Source of the DNA: Woeseia sp.
GTDB lineage: Bacteria > Pseudomonadota > Gammaproteobacteria > Steroidobacterales > Woeseiaceae
Length of the DNA stretch: 64,000 nucleotides
Reading direction: 5' to 3'
Assembly: GCA_021773015.1 (NCBI GenBank)
Contig: JAJFKW010000004.1
Coordinates: forward strand, 186,001-250,000
Shown: positions 18,992 through 28,035 of the stretch, one piece after another
Layout of the letters: the number at the start of each line of letters is the position of its first letter
How positions within the stretch are numbered: the stretch's first letter is position 1
Notes under the pieces: model-generated
What the model saw: the letters and a program-made list of their open reading frames with translations, nothing else
What the model was told of the DNA's origin: nothing
The model's database searches: none
Translations under genes and position numbers: made by a program

Positions 18992-19033
18992 GCCCGCAAG
19001 CCTCGCGTGCGCAGAAAATAGTCGCGACCGACA

Positions 19034-20575
19034 TTAGTAATCCCGATCAGCGAAATCGGCTTTTCTTGAATTGATGAACTGCATCAATGCTTCGTCGATT
19101 GCCGGGTCCAGCGGCGGAGCTTCGTAATCCGCCAACATAGCCTTCCAAATCTTATTCGCACGGGCGGCGGCATCAAGCGAACCATCTTGTTCCCATTGCT
19201 CGAAACTATTGTTATCAGCAATATCGGAGCGATAGAAAGCGGTCTCAAAATTGGCCTGTGTATGTGCGGCACCAAGAAAGTGCGCTCCCGGACCCACCTC
19301 GCGAATCGCATCCAGCGCCTGACCGTTGGCGGAGAGGTCGACGCCGCCGAGAAGTATTCCAATCATCGCTGCTTGGTCGGCATCCATAATGAATTTCTCA
19401 TAACCCATTGCCAGACCGCCCTCCAACCAACCGGCGGTATGCAGCATGAAATTCACGCCTGCCAGAGCCGCGGTCTGCAATGTATTCGCGGACTCATAGG
19501 CCGCTTGCGCATCAGGAATTTTTGATCCGCACAGTCCGCCGCCACTGCGGAAAGGAACCCCAAGTCGGCGTGCTAACGCGGCAGCCACATACAGAACAAT
19601 GCTCGGTTCCGGTGTACCGAATGTTGGTGCCCCGGACTGCATTGATATTGAGCTTGCGAAAGTCCCAAATACGACCGGCGCGCCGGGTCGAACCAGTTGT
19701 GTGTACGCTATTCCCGCCATCGCTTCGGCGAGTATTTGGGTAACCGTCCCAGCAACCGTCACTGGTGACATCGCACCTGCCAAAATAAACGGTGAAATCA
19801 CGGTCGCCTGATTGTTGCGCGCATAAACGGTCGCAGCACCCAGCATCGTTGCATCAAAAGTCATTGGCGAATTGGCGTTGATCAAGCTTGTCATGACGGT
19901 ATTCTGATCGACAAATTCATCGCCAAATACGATTTTTGCCATGTCTACGCTGTCTTGGGCGCGTTCGGCCGACGTCACAGACCCCATAAATGGTTTGTCA
20001 CTGTATTTGATATGACTGTAGATCATGTCGAAATGCCGCTTGTTAACCGGCAGATCTACCGGTTCGCAAACTGTGCCGCCGGAGTGATGTAAACCTGGGC
20101 TCATGTAGGCGAGCTTTACGAAATTGCGAAAATCTTCAATCGTCGCGTAGCGTCGGCCATTGTCCAGGTCGCGCACAAACGGCGAGCCATAGGCCGGTAC
20201 CATTACGGTCCGGTTACCGCCGATAATGACATTGCGCGACGAATTTCGGGCGTGCTGCGTGTACTCTTTCGGAGCGGACGCCTGGATAATCGACCGGCAC
20301 ATTCCTTTGGGAAATCGCACGCGTTCACCGTCAACATCCGCACCCGCATTTTTGAGCAGCGTGAGCGCTTCAGGGTATTCGCGAAATTCAATGCCAATCT
20401 CCTCGAGCAACACGTCGGCATTGTCTTCGATTAACTGCAGGCCAGATTCGTCTAGCAGTTCAAAATAGGGAATTTTCCGCTCGAAGAATGCCACGGATGC
20501 AGCGGCAGTTTGCTGCCGCGCCGCGCGCTTGGCGGTGCGTCCGCCTGCTTTTCTCCGCCTTGCCGTAACTGTCAT
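19034..20575 (-). CDS. MttB/MtgB-family corrinoid methyltransferase (non-pyrrolysine)
   Basis: This protein of about 513 residues is in the trimethylamine methyltransferase (MttB) superfamily. No in-frame amber codon interrupts it, so it is a non-pyrrolysine member like glycine betaine methyltransferase MtgB. It should take a methyl group from a quaternary amine, most likely glycine betaine given the dimethylglycine and sarcosine enzymes downstream, and hand it to Co(I) corrinoid. Family segments include GGTVCEPVDLP, GTFASSISMQSGAPTFG and GVPFRSGGGLCGSK. ATG 20575 is preferred over TTG 20590. Residues 4-22 are strongly basic (ARRRKAGGRTAKRAARQQ). It is the first gene of the minus-strand block. 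A stachydrine or carnitine substrate is also possible. Confidence 0.88.
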   Translation of the reverse strand: MTVTARRRKAGGRTAKRAARQQTAAASVAFFERKIPYFELLDESGLQLIEDNADVLLEEIGIEFREYPEALTLLKNAGADVDGERVRFPKGMCRSIIQASAPKEYTQHARNSSRNVIIGGNRTVMVPAYGSPFVRDLDNGRRYATIEDFRNFVKLAYMSPGLHHSGGTVCEPVDLPVNKRHFDMIYSHIKYSDKPFMGSVTSAERAQDSVDMAKIVFGDEFVDQNTVMTSLINANSPMTFDATMLGAATVYARNNQATVISPFILAGAMSPVTVAGTVTQILAEAMAGIAYTQLVRPGAPVVFGTFASSISMQSGAPTFGTPEPSIVLYVAAALARRLGVPFRSGGGLCGSKIPDAQAAYESANTLQTAALAGVNFMLHTAGWLEGGLAMGYEKFIMDADQAAMIGILLGGVDLSANGQALDAIREVGPGAHFLGAAHTQANFETAFYRSDIADNNSFEQWEQDGSLDAAARANKIWKAMLADYEAPPLDPAIDEALMQFINSRKADFADRDY

Positions 20576-20921
20576 CAGTTGTTGCCCCAAGTAATCACGC
20601 GGTCGCCTTGTTTAGCAAAATGCTCGAAGCCGCATGGCAAATCAGTGTGTTCCACTTAGTCCTATACTGCATTGACCGCAGCGACATTCGTCTGGCGAAA
20701 CACGACAAATTGAGGTGTTGGAAAACGCCGCCGTGTGGCTCATAAGTTATTGCTTTGGCAATGAAAAAACCTCTTCTGGCTAGCAGAGACATAGCCGTGT
20801 CAAAGCGCGACATCGCGATACCGGGAAGTCGATGTCGCTGCTAGAATCGGCCCTCTTTCGCGCTGGGTACTGACTGACTAGCCCCATTTCAACGCACTAA
20901 CAACCAAAAGAACCGATTGCC
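20576..20921. promoter_or_regulatory. Divergent control region between mttB-like and fhs genes
   Basis: These 346 bases separate two divergently transcribed C1 genes and must hold both promoters. I see no convincing gene. The clearest structure is an inverted repeat with 9-base perfect arms GCGACATCG and CGATGTCGC at 20807-20815 and 20830-20838, 14 bases apart, about 85 bases before fhs. It could be an operator or an mRNA hairpin. No cobalamin, glycine or THF riboswitch pattern was recognised. Confidence 0.4.
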
Positions 20922-22601
20922 ATGGCGAACGTACCGTCCGATCTTGAAATCGCACAAGCTGCAAATAAACACCCAATTACCGATGTCGCTGCAAAACTCG
21001 ACATTCCGCCTGACATGCTCATACCTTACGGTCATGACAAAGCCAAAATAAATTACGAATTTCTGGCCAGCAATAATTCCAAGGATGACGGCAAGCTGAT
21101 TTTAGTTACAGCAATATCGCCGACTCCGGCCGGCGAAGGTAAGACAACGACAACAGTCGGGTTAGGCGATGGACTAAATAAAATAGGTAAGCGCGCCATC
21201 ATTTGCCTACGAGAACCGAGTCTCGGACCTTGCTTCGGCATGAAAGGTGGCGCGGCTGGCGGCGGCTACGCTCAAGTCGTTCCCATGACAGATATCAACC
21301 TGCATTTCACTGGAGACTTTCACGCTATCGGTGCCGCTCACAACTTATTGGCAGCGGTCATCGACAACCATATTCATTGGGAAAACCAGCTCAATCTAGA
21401 TCCACGGCGCATTACCTGGCGCCGCGTCGTTGATATGAATGACCGTGCACTGAGAGACATTACGAGCGGATTGGGCGGTCCAGGCAATGGTATTCCGCGA
21501 CAATCCGGTTTCGACATTACCGTTGCGTCAGAAGTCATGGCGGTGTTTTGCCTCGCGACAGACCTCGACGATCTGAAGAATCGCATCGGCAATATTGTTG
21601 TCGGCTACACCCGTAAGCGCGAACCAGTAAAAGTTAGTGCGCTGGGGGCAGAAGGCGCAATGACTGCATTGCTACGCGACGCATTCCAACCCAATTTAGT
21701 GCAAACATTGGAAAACAATCCTGCACTGATGCATGGCGGACCGTTTGCAAATATCGCGCACGGCTGTAACTCGGTCATGGCAACTAAAACTGCACTCAAA
21801 TTGGCGGACTATGTTGTAACAGAAGCGGGATTCGGTGCCGACTTAGGCGCGGAGAAATTCTTCGATATCAAATGCCGAAAAGCGGGTCTGCATCCGGATG
21901 CGGTGGTTTTGGTCGCCACCACCAAGGCGTTAAAGATGCACGGTGGGGTTGCAAAAACTGACCTCAAGGGAGAAAACGTTGAGGCTATTGTTCGTGGCTG
22001 CGAGAACCTAGGCCAACATATTCGCAACATTGGCCAATTCGGTGTGCCGGTAACCGTCGCGATTAACGAATTCATTACCGACACCGATGCCGAGCACCAA
22101 GCGATTATGGACTATTGCGCCAGCTTCGACGTCATCTGCATCGTCTCATCGCATTGGGAGAATGGCGGCGAAGGCGCTCGCGCACTAGCGGCACAAGTCG
22201 TCGACATGATCGAACATCAACAATCACAATTTCGAACGTTGTACGATGACGATATGAAGCTACTCGCGAAAGTTCGCCACATTGCTCGAACAATTTATGG
22301 TGCGGACGATGTTATCGCTGATAAGAAAGTACGCGAACAATTCGAGCAATTTGAAAATGACGGCTACGGTCACTATCCGATCTGCATGGCTAAAACACAG
22401 TACAGCTTTTCAACCGACCCATTGTTGATGGGGGCACCAACCGGCCACACCGTACCCATTCGAGAAATTCGTCTCGCAACCGGCGCTGAATTTATCGTGG
22501 TTGTCTGTGGTGAAATTATGACGATGCCGGGCTTACCGCGAAAACCATCGTCAGAAAATATCAGTGTGGACGCCGATAAGAATATCACTGGTCTTTTTTG
22601 A
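20922..22601 (+). CDS. fhs: Formate--tetrahydrofolate ligase
   Basis: This 559-residue formyl-THF synthetase has the P-loop [18 protein letters not shown] (about residues 68-85) and the conserved [18 protein letters not shown] segment. The enzyme couples formate, ATP and THF to 10-formyl-THF and is reversible. Next to a betaine demethylation block it most likely runs towards formate and ATP, ending the oxidation of methyl groups carried on THF. FolD, needed between methylene- and formyl-THF, is not in this window. The gene is divergent from the mttB-like gene and followed by a weak terminator. Confidence 0.96.
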   Translation: MANVPSDLEIAQAANKHPITDVAAKLDIPPDMLIPYGHDKAKINYEFLASNNSKDDGKLILVTAISPTPAGEGKTTTTVGLGDGLNKIGKRAIICLREPSLGPCFGMKGGAAGGGYAQVVPMTDINLHFTGDFHAIGAAHNLLAAVIDNHIHWENQLNLDPRRITWRRVVDMNDRALRDITSGLGGPGNGIPRQSGFDITVASEVMAVFCLATDLDDLKNRIGNIVVGYTRKREPVKVSALGAEGAMTALLRDAFQPNLVQTLENNPALMHGGPFANIAHGCNSVMATKTALKLADYVVTEAGFGADLGAEKFFDIKCRKAGLHPDAVVLVATTKALKMHGGVAKTDLKGENVEAIVRGCENLGQHIRNIGQFGVPVTVAINEFITDTDAEHQAIMDYCASFDVICIVSSHWENGGEGARALAAQVVDMIEHQQSQFRTLYDDDMKLLAKVRHIARTIYGADDVIADKKVREQFEQFENDGYGHYPICMAKTQYSFSTDPLLMGAPTGHTVPIREIRLATGAEFIVVVCGEIMTMPGLPRKPSSENISVDADKNITGLF

Positions 22602-22637
22602 TAGGTGTTATTGTCGCCGCACAATCGCTAGCAAATC

Positions 22638-22666
22638 AGGCGAATCATATTGACGCGCCTTTTTTT
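22638..22666 (+). terminator. Possible intrinsic terminator after fhs
   Basis: Short inverted arms AGGCG and CGCCT (22638-22642 and 22656-22660) are followed at once by a run of seven T. The stem is short and the loop long, so it may be only partly active. It ends about 15 bases before the next gene's start codon. Confidence 0.4.
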
Positions 22667-22681
22667 GATTTAGGAACGCGA

Positions 22682-23803
22682 ATGCCTCCCAAGATTCGGT
22701 CAATCGATTCGTATGACAGAGGAATAATTGTCAATTGGGACTCAGGTGAGTCAAACGAGTACCCATACATCTGGCTGCGCGACAATGATACGGCGGAGCT
22801 TCACCCGTCCACCCTCGAACGAATATTCGATCTCACAACCGTCGCAATCGATATTGTACCGGACGATGTTCGCTCGACGGACACGGAACTGATTATCCGT
22901 TGGCCCGACAGGACAGACGATTCGAGTTATATGAATGCATGGTTGTATCGTCACAGACCAGGGGTTTGCCGCCCCGATCCGGCGAAGATCGCTCAGAAGC
23001 TGTGGAATCGTCAGAACTTGCAATCGATTCCACGATTTAGCGCGGAAAAATGTATAGGGTCACGATCGATACTGAGCCGAGCATTGCTATCCGCAAAAGA
23101 AACCGGGCTCATTATATTTGACGGGCTCGGTGACAACCCCATTTCTGGAGAGTCCTTTGCGGACCTGATAGGTTTCAAACGGCAGACCAACTTTGGCGTG
23201 ATGTTCGAAGTAGAAAGCAAGCGCGATCCCAACAATCTCGCCTATACCGCCGCGGCGTTGCCACTACATATTGACCTTACTAATCAGGAGCACGTACCAG
23301 GCTATCAGTTTTTGCACTGTGTCAATAACTCGGCGGTCGGCGGCGATTCAGTATTTGCTGATGGCTATCAGATTTGCGCGGACCTGCAACAACAACAACC
23401 CGCTATGTTCGAACGTCTTAAGGAAATCGATATACCGTGCCGCTTTCACGATAGAGAATGCGATATTAGGCAACGTAGGCCGGTGATTTCTCAGGACAAA
23501 AACGGTGAGTTCACTCAACTCGTATTCAACGCACACCTCGCGGACGTTCCAGATATGCCGAGCACTCAGTTATTCGCCTTTTACGAAGCGTATCAAGCTC
23601 TAATGGCGCTCGCGAGGCAAGAGCAATACAGCGTGCGCTACCAGCTACAGCCCGGCGAAATGGTTATGTTCGATAATCGACGTGTGATGCACGGCCGAAG
23701 CGAATTCGACCCGGCTACGGGCGACCGATTACTGCGCGGATACTACATCGATCGCGGTGAAGTCGATAGCAGGATTCGAGTTCTACGTCGCCAACCCGCT
23801 TAG
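22682..23803 (+). CDS. Gamma-butyrobetaine dioxygenase-like Fe(II)/2OG enzyme
   Basis: This protein of about 373 residues has an N-terminal DUF971/GBBH-like domain (PYIWLRDNDTAELHPST, about residues 22-38) followed by a TauD-type dioxygenase domain. Iron ligands are visible as HxD in LPLHIDLTNQEHVPGYQF and the distal His in VMHGRSEFD, with the 2-oxoglutarate-binding Arg in RLLRGYYIDR. This is the BBOX layout: hydroxylation of gamma-butyrobetaine to L-carnitine. The carnitine genes a few kilobases downstream support that use. The frame opens at 22598, but ATG 22682 follows TTAGGAACGCGA and gives the family length. Trimethyllysine hydroxylase is the main alternative. Confidence 0.85.
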   Translation: MPPKIRSIDSYDRGIIVNWDSGESNEYPYIWLRDNDTAELHPSTLERIFDLTTVAIDIVPDDVRSTDTELIIRWPDRTDDSSYMNAWLYRHRPGVCRPDPAKIAQKLWNRQNLQSIPRFSAEKCIGSRSILSRALLSAKETGLIIFDGLGDNPISGESFADLIGFKRQTNFGVMFEVESKRDPNNLAYTAAALPLHIDLTNQEHVPGYQFLHCVNNSAVGGDSVFADGYQICADLQQQQPAMFERLKEIDIPCRFHDRECDIRQRRPVISQDKNGEFTQLVFNAHLADVPDMPSTQLFAFYEAYQALMALARQEQYSVRYQLQPGEMVMFDNRRVMHGRSEFDPATGDRLLRGYYIDRGEVDSRIRVLRRQPA

Positions 23804-23821
23804 TCAATTTCAATCGAGAGT

Positions 23822-25297
23822 ATGGACATGCCGATTTACCCAGAGCAAATGCTGTTTATCGACGGCCAATACGTTGCGGCCGCCGACGGCGAGACTTTCA
23901 ACAGCATAAACCCGGCAACCGGCGGGCTGCTCGCAAAATGTCACAAGGCAAAGGCTACTGACGTCGACTTGGCGATAGTAAGCGCGCGACGCGGGTTCGA
24001 AAAGTGGTCGGCAACCCCAGCGGCTGAACGCAGCCGTATCTTACGCAAAGCGGTGGATATGCTGCGCGAATGCAATGACGAACTTGCCATGTTGGAAGTA
24101 CTGGACACGGGCAAACCGATTCGTGAGGCAATAGCCGTCGACATATTAAGTGGCGCAGATGTTATCGAGTTTTATGCGGGACTTGCACCGACGCTGCAAG
24201 GCGCACACCAACCACTTGATGAGAAGCGATTTTTCTACACACGGCGAGAGCCACTTGGTGTATGCGCAGGCATTGGCGCGTGGAACTATCCAATCCAAAT
24301 TGCCTGTTGGAAATCAGCAATTGCATTGGCTTGTGGCAACGCAATGATATTCAAGCCGTCTGAAGAGACACCGCTAAGCGCGCTCAGGCTAGCGGAAATC
24401 TATTCGGAGGCCGGTGTACCGGATGGTGTGTTTAACGTGATAAACGGTGGCGCTGATACCGGGCGTCTGCTGGTGCAGCACCCAGATATTGCCAAGGTCT
24501 CCTTTACCGGATCCACTGCAACCGGGCAGAAAATCCTTGTCGACGCGGCGGAATCGATTAAGCAAGTCACATTGGAACTGGGTGGCAAGTCACCATTAAT
24601 AATTTTTGATGACTGCGATTTGGGTAGTGCGGTTAATGGAGCGCTTCTCGCAAATTTCTACACACAGGGAGAGGTTTGCACGCATGGCACGCGTGTCTAT
24701 GTACAGGCCAATATTTATGACAAATTCTTGGATAGTGCAGCAACGCAGACCCGACGGTTGATCGTCGATGACCCAACTAAAATGACGACACAGATTGGCG
24801 CATTAGTCTCCGAAGACCATTTGCGGAAAGTAATGCACTATATCGGTCTTGCGAAGTCCAGCGGTGCGCGACTGGTTTGCGGTGGCGAACGCGTAACCGA
24901 TGGTGCGTTAGACAGCGGCTACTATGTCCAACCAACTATCTTTGCCGATTGCGATAATGAAATGGAACACACAAGAGAGGAAATTTTCGGTCCGGTAATG
25001 TCAGTAATCCGATTCGACACCGAAGACAAAGTCGTTGAGTTAGCGAACGACACCCGTTACGGCCTCGCGGCTGGGGTCTTTACGGAAAATCTTGCGCGTG
25101 CACATCGTATCGTTTCCCGATTGGCTGCGGGCATATGTTGGATAAATACATACGGCGACTCGCCTGCCGAAATGCCGGTCGGTGGATACAAGTGCTCCGG
25201 AATAGGCCGCGAAAACGGAATCGAATCGGTAGCGCACTACACGCAGATTAAGAGCGTATATGTGTCTCTAGAGGAACTGGCAAACCCGTTCGATTAA
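23822..25297 (+). CDS. Betaine aldehyde / trimethylaminobutyraldehyde dehydrogenase
   Basis: This 491-residue NAD(P)-dependent aldehyde dehydrogenase is of the BetB/ALDH9 type. The catalytic cysteine is C286 in [14 protein letters not shown], and the general-base segment LELGGKSP precedes it. The upstream neighbour makes carnitine from gamma-butyrobetaine, so the substrate may be 4-trimethylaminobutyraldehyde (yielding gamma-butyrobetaine). A choline dehydrogenase homologue at 39704-41374 would also supply betaine aldehyde. Sequence alone does not decide; I leave the symbol blank. It follows the dioxygenase by 18 bases, so they form one operon. Confidence 0.9.
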   Translation: MDMPIYPEQMLFIDGQYVAAADGETFNSINPATGGLLAKCHKAKATDVDLAIVSARRGFEKWSATPAAERSRILRKAVDMLRECNDELAMLEVLDTGKPIREAIAVDILSGADVIEFYAGLAPTLQGAHQPLDEKRFFYTRREPLGVCAGIGAWNYPIQIACWKSAIALACGNAMIFKPSEETPLSALRLAEIYSEAGVPDGVFNVINGGADTGRLLVQHPDIAKVSFTGSTATGQKILVDAAESIKQVTLELGGKSPLIIFDDCDLGSAVNGALLANFYTQGEVCTHGTRVYVQANIYDKFLDSAATQTRRLIVDDPTKMTTQIGALVSEDHLRKVMHYIGLAKSSGARLVCGGERVTDGALDSGYYVQPTIFADCDNEMEHTREEIFGPVMSVIRFDTEDKVVELANDTRYGLAAGVFTENLARAHRIVSRLAAGICWINTYGDSPAEMPVGGYKCSGIGRENGIESVAHYTQIKSVYVSLEELANPFD

Positions 25298-25306
25298 GTT
25301 ATGCCG

Positions 25307-26161
25307 TTATGCAATGCGGCTGATATCGGGACTTGTATCGTAAACTTCATTGTTTGTGCCGCCAATGCCGCTCGGTGCAAGTATCGATTTTCGATATTGC
25401 GCGATCGCTGCATCGTCGAAGTCATTGCTAGGCCGCTCTTCGAGTGAAAATTTTCCGAAATTGTCCACGCCACGAACTAATGTCGCGAAATCACTGCCCT
25501 CGTTCATCGTTTGCGAAACATCTGTCGCCACGTAATTGATCGACAAGCCTACACGTGGCCTGGATGACTCGTTTCCGTAAGAACCGTGAATAAGTCGCGA
25601 ATGATGCACAGAAAATTGCCCAGCGTTGAGCGCCACGGGTAGGACACTATCCTGTTCGGTTGGCGATAGTTGCATCTCCTGTGCGGCAAGCAACATATTC
25701 TCGCTGCCCGGTGCATGTATGTAGTCCTTTGTTGGACCGTTATGCGTTCCCGGTATGACACACATACACCCGTTATCCGGTTGTGCATCCGTCAACCCTA
25801 ACCATGCGGTAACCACGCGCTCGGCAGGATCAAGGCCCCAATATGAAATATCCTGGTGCCAACCGACGTAGCCGGCGCTGTGCGGTTCTTTCGCGAAAAA
25901 TGACGCAGTCCAACACAGAATGTCAGGCCCCAGAATTTCTTCCACAACGTCAAGGATTTCAGCATCTCGTATCAACTCCGCAACCCATGTCGACACTAAA
26001 TGCGATTTGAGTATCTGCGCACCCGCCACCCAGTTTTGCGTTCGCGATTTTAGTTCGTAGTAGCGTGGCAACAAGGCCGATGCAGCTTCCGGCGATAGCG
26101 CGGTAGCGGGAAATACGACGCCCAACTGGTCGAATTGCTGCTTGTGAAAGCGAGTAGCCAT
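25307..26161 (-). CDS. Phytanoyl-CoA dioxygenase (PhyH) family Fe(II)/2OG enzyme
   Basis: This protein of about 284 residues is a PhyH-family oxygenase. The HxD iron motif is GWHQDISYWGL, and the distal His is probably in HHSRLIHGSYGNESSRPR, whose last Arg would hold 2-oxoglutarate. The family includes ectoine hydroxylase and oxygenases of small osmolytes. It is convergent with the aldehyde dehydrogenase (nine bases apart) and divergent from a BCCT transporter, so a hydroxylated betaine or ectoine-like osmolyte is a plausible substrate, by inference. ATG 26161 is chosen; the frame extends to 26221. Confidence 0.85.
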   Translation of the reverse strand: MATRFHKQQFDQLGVVFPATALSPEAASALLPRYYELKSRTQNWVAGAQILKSHLVSTWVAELIRDAEILDVVEEILGPDILCWTASFFAKEPHSAGYVGWHQDISYWGLDPAERVVTAWLGLTDAQPDNGCMCVIPGTHNGPTKDYIHAPGSENMLLAAQEMQLSPTEQDSVLPVALNAGQFSVHHSRLIHGSYGNESSRPRVGLSINYVATDVSQTMNEGSDFATLVRGVDNFGKFSLEERPSNDFDDAAIAQYRKSILAPSGIGGTNNEVYDTSPDISRIA

Positions 26162-26315
26162 CTGCGCACACCTAAGAATGGGCGAATTGTCAATTCGGGA
26201 TTTTGCCGGACTATATTCCAAATTCCGTATTCATGGCAATAGCCGAGATTCTTTCATAATTTGCCGAATCTGTATTAGGATCGTCGCTGGCCAAAACAAT
26301 AATTCGAAGAATCCA

Positions 26316-27845
26316 ATGGCAAATGATGAACATCGTGCAAGTGAAAATGCTGAAGATAAACCGGCAATTGATTGGTTTATTTTTGCGGTGGGCACCGTGT
26401 TATTGCTCGCCGTCGTTTTTGCGATTGTCCTCGCACCGCAATGGAGTGAAGACGTAATCGATAGCACGTTTGCTTTTATCACTGGCGGATTTGGCGTTTG
26501 GTATGTTATTGCCGCAAGCATTTTTTTCATACTGTTGCTTTGGCTGGCATTGAGCGAAAAAGGACGCGTTGTACTCGGCCCGCCAGGGGTGCAACCTAGC
26601 TACTCAAAATTTAGCTGGGTCGCCATGTTGTTCTCCACGGGCATCGGTGCTTCGCTCGTGTACTGGGGTGCTACGGAGTGGACGTTTTATTATGACGCGC
26701 CGCCATTTTCTGTCGCCGCGCGGAGTGACGAAGCGATTCTATGGGCGACCTCATACGGCATTTTTCACTGGGGGCCGTTGGCATGGGCCTTGTACAGCGT
26801 ACCCACAGTCGCTTTTTGTATCTCCTATCACTACAAAGGACGTTCGGCATTGCGCTTGAGTTCCGCTTGTTCGGGGGTACTCGGCAATCAGACCGATAAA
26901 TGGCCGGGCCGCGTTGTCGACTTGCTATTTATCGTTGGGCTTCTTGGAACTGCTGCCACAGGACTTGCCTTTGGTGTCGAACTGGTTACCTCTGCAATCA
27001 CGCGAATGTCCGAATTACCAGATGATTGGCGGACCCAACTCGCGGTGATGTTTGTTGTCACATTGCTGATTGCCTACAGCGTTTTTCGAGGTCTCGACAA
27101 AGGCATCAAAGTACTCAGTGTCATCAACGCCAATATGGCACTTGGGCTAATCGCATTTGTCATCGTTGTTGGGCCAACAAAATTCATTCTTGAGATGGGA
27201 ACGGTTTCGATCGGTCATATCGCACAAAATTTTGTGAAAATGGCAACTTGGACTGACCCTCTCGAACGCGATCAATTCATCGAGAGCTGGACTGTATTTT
27301 ACTGGGCTTGGTGGATTGCCCTGGGCCCGTTCGTTGGTATGTTTGTTGCAAAGATTTCCCGCGGACGGACGCTGCGCCAAGTTATATTCGGCATGCTGGG
27401 TTGGGGAAGTCTCGGTTGCGCTTTGTTTTTTGTCGTGCTCGGAAACTACGCTCTGCATCTGGAGTTGAACAATATCTATCCCGTCGTGCAGCACGTAAAT
27501 GAATCGAGTCCGTCATCGGCGATTGCCGCCATCATTGAGCGCTTGCCATTCGGAAAGTTCTTTCTCGTCTATATCGCAGTTATCGGCATTATTTTTGCTG
27601 CTACAACTTATGATTCTGCGACTTACACGTTGGCGGCCGGTTCAACCCGTTATTTGAAGCCCAATCAACATCCTGCTCGCGCGCATCGAGTGTACTGGGC
27701 ATTCGCGCTCGGTATGTTGCCTTCGGTTCTGTTGTACATCGGCGGATTGAAGCCATTGCAGCTCGCATCTATCGCCGCATCGTTTCCACTATTGGTGGTC
27801 TACGCTATGTTGATGTTATCGACGTTTCGTATGCTCAGAGATTAA
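26316..27845 (+). CDS. BCCT-family betaine/carnitine transporter (second copy)
   Basis: This 509-residue protein has twelve predicted transmembrane helices and the BCCT substrate-site helix FYWAWWIALGPFVGMF followed by KISRGRTLRQV. The gene lies at the head of the carnitine genes and probably brings in carnitine, gamma-butyrobetaine or crotonobetaine. It differs from the copy at 2572-4131 in its N-terminus and in the glycine-rich TM3 segment (GASLVYWGATEW here against GASLIAWAAAEP there). CaiT-type antiport or sodium symport cannot be told apart by eye. ATG 26316 follows GAAGAA; the longer frame from 26178 would overlap the divergent gene. Confidence 0.92.
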   Translation: MANDEHRASENAEDKPAIDWFIFAVGTVLLLAVVFAIVLAPQWSEDVIDSTFAFITGGFGVWYVIAASIFFILLLWLALSEKGRVVLGPPGVQPSYSKFSWVAMLFSTGIGASLVYWGATEWTFYYDAPPFSVAARSDEAILWATSYGIFHWGPLAWALYSVPTVAFCISYHYKGRSALRLSSACSGVLGNQTDKWPGRVVDLLFIVGLLGTAATGLAFGVELVTSAITRMSELPDDWRTQLAVMFVVTLLIAYSVFRGLDKGIKVLSVINANMALGLIAFVIVVGPTKFILEMGTVSIGHIAQNFVKMATWTDPLERDQFIESWTVFYWAWWIALGPFVGMFVAKISRGRTLRQVIFGMLGWGSLGCALFFVVLGNYALHLELNNIYPVVQHVNESSPSSAIAAIIERLPFGKFFLVYIAVIGIIFAATTYDSATYTLAAGSTRYLKPNQHPARAHRVYWAFALGMLPSVLLYIGGLKPLQLASIAASFPLLVVYAMLMLSTFRMLRD

Positions 27846-28035
27846 AGCCTACCGGGACTGCCGGAATGTGCTACGACTTTGGTCAAATAGTTGGCGTAAA
27901 ATGACAAGTGCGAATTTGCGACCTAGCCATAATCTTGACAGTTACTGCCCTCTTGGTCTCGCTTGAACTCCGTGTCGGGCGGCGCTAGAGAAATACCGAA
28001 GCAGATCGACGTCATCAACAATAAGGGGCCCCGGC

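Noticed and set aside
19034-20575. Pyrrolysine-type trimethylamine methyltransferase
   Set aside because: There is no in-frame TAG and no pyl genes; this is a non-pyrrolysine member of the family.
20595-20813. 72-codon minus-strand frame in the mttB-fhs intergenic region
   Set aside because: No recognisable motif, composition unlike neighbours, no ribosome site; the region is better explained as promoters.
20576-20921. Cobalamin, glycine or THF riboswitch
   Set aside because: I looked for the conserved cores in the leaders of the C1 genes and saw none. Only a simple inverted repeat is present.
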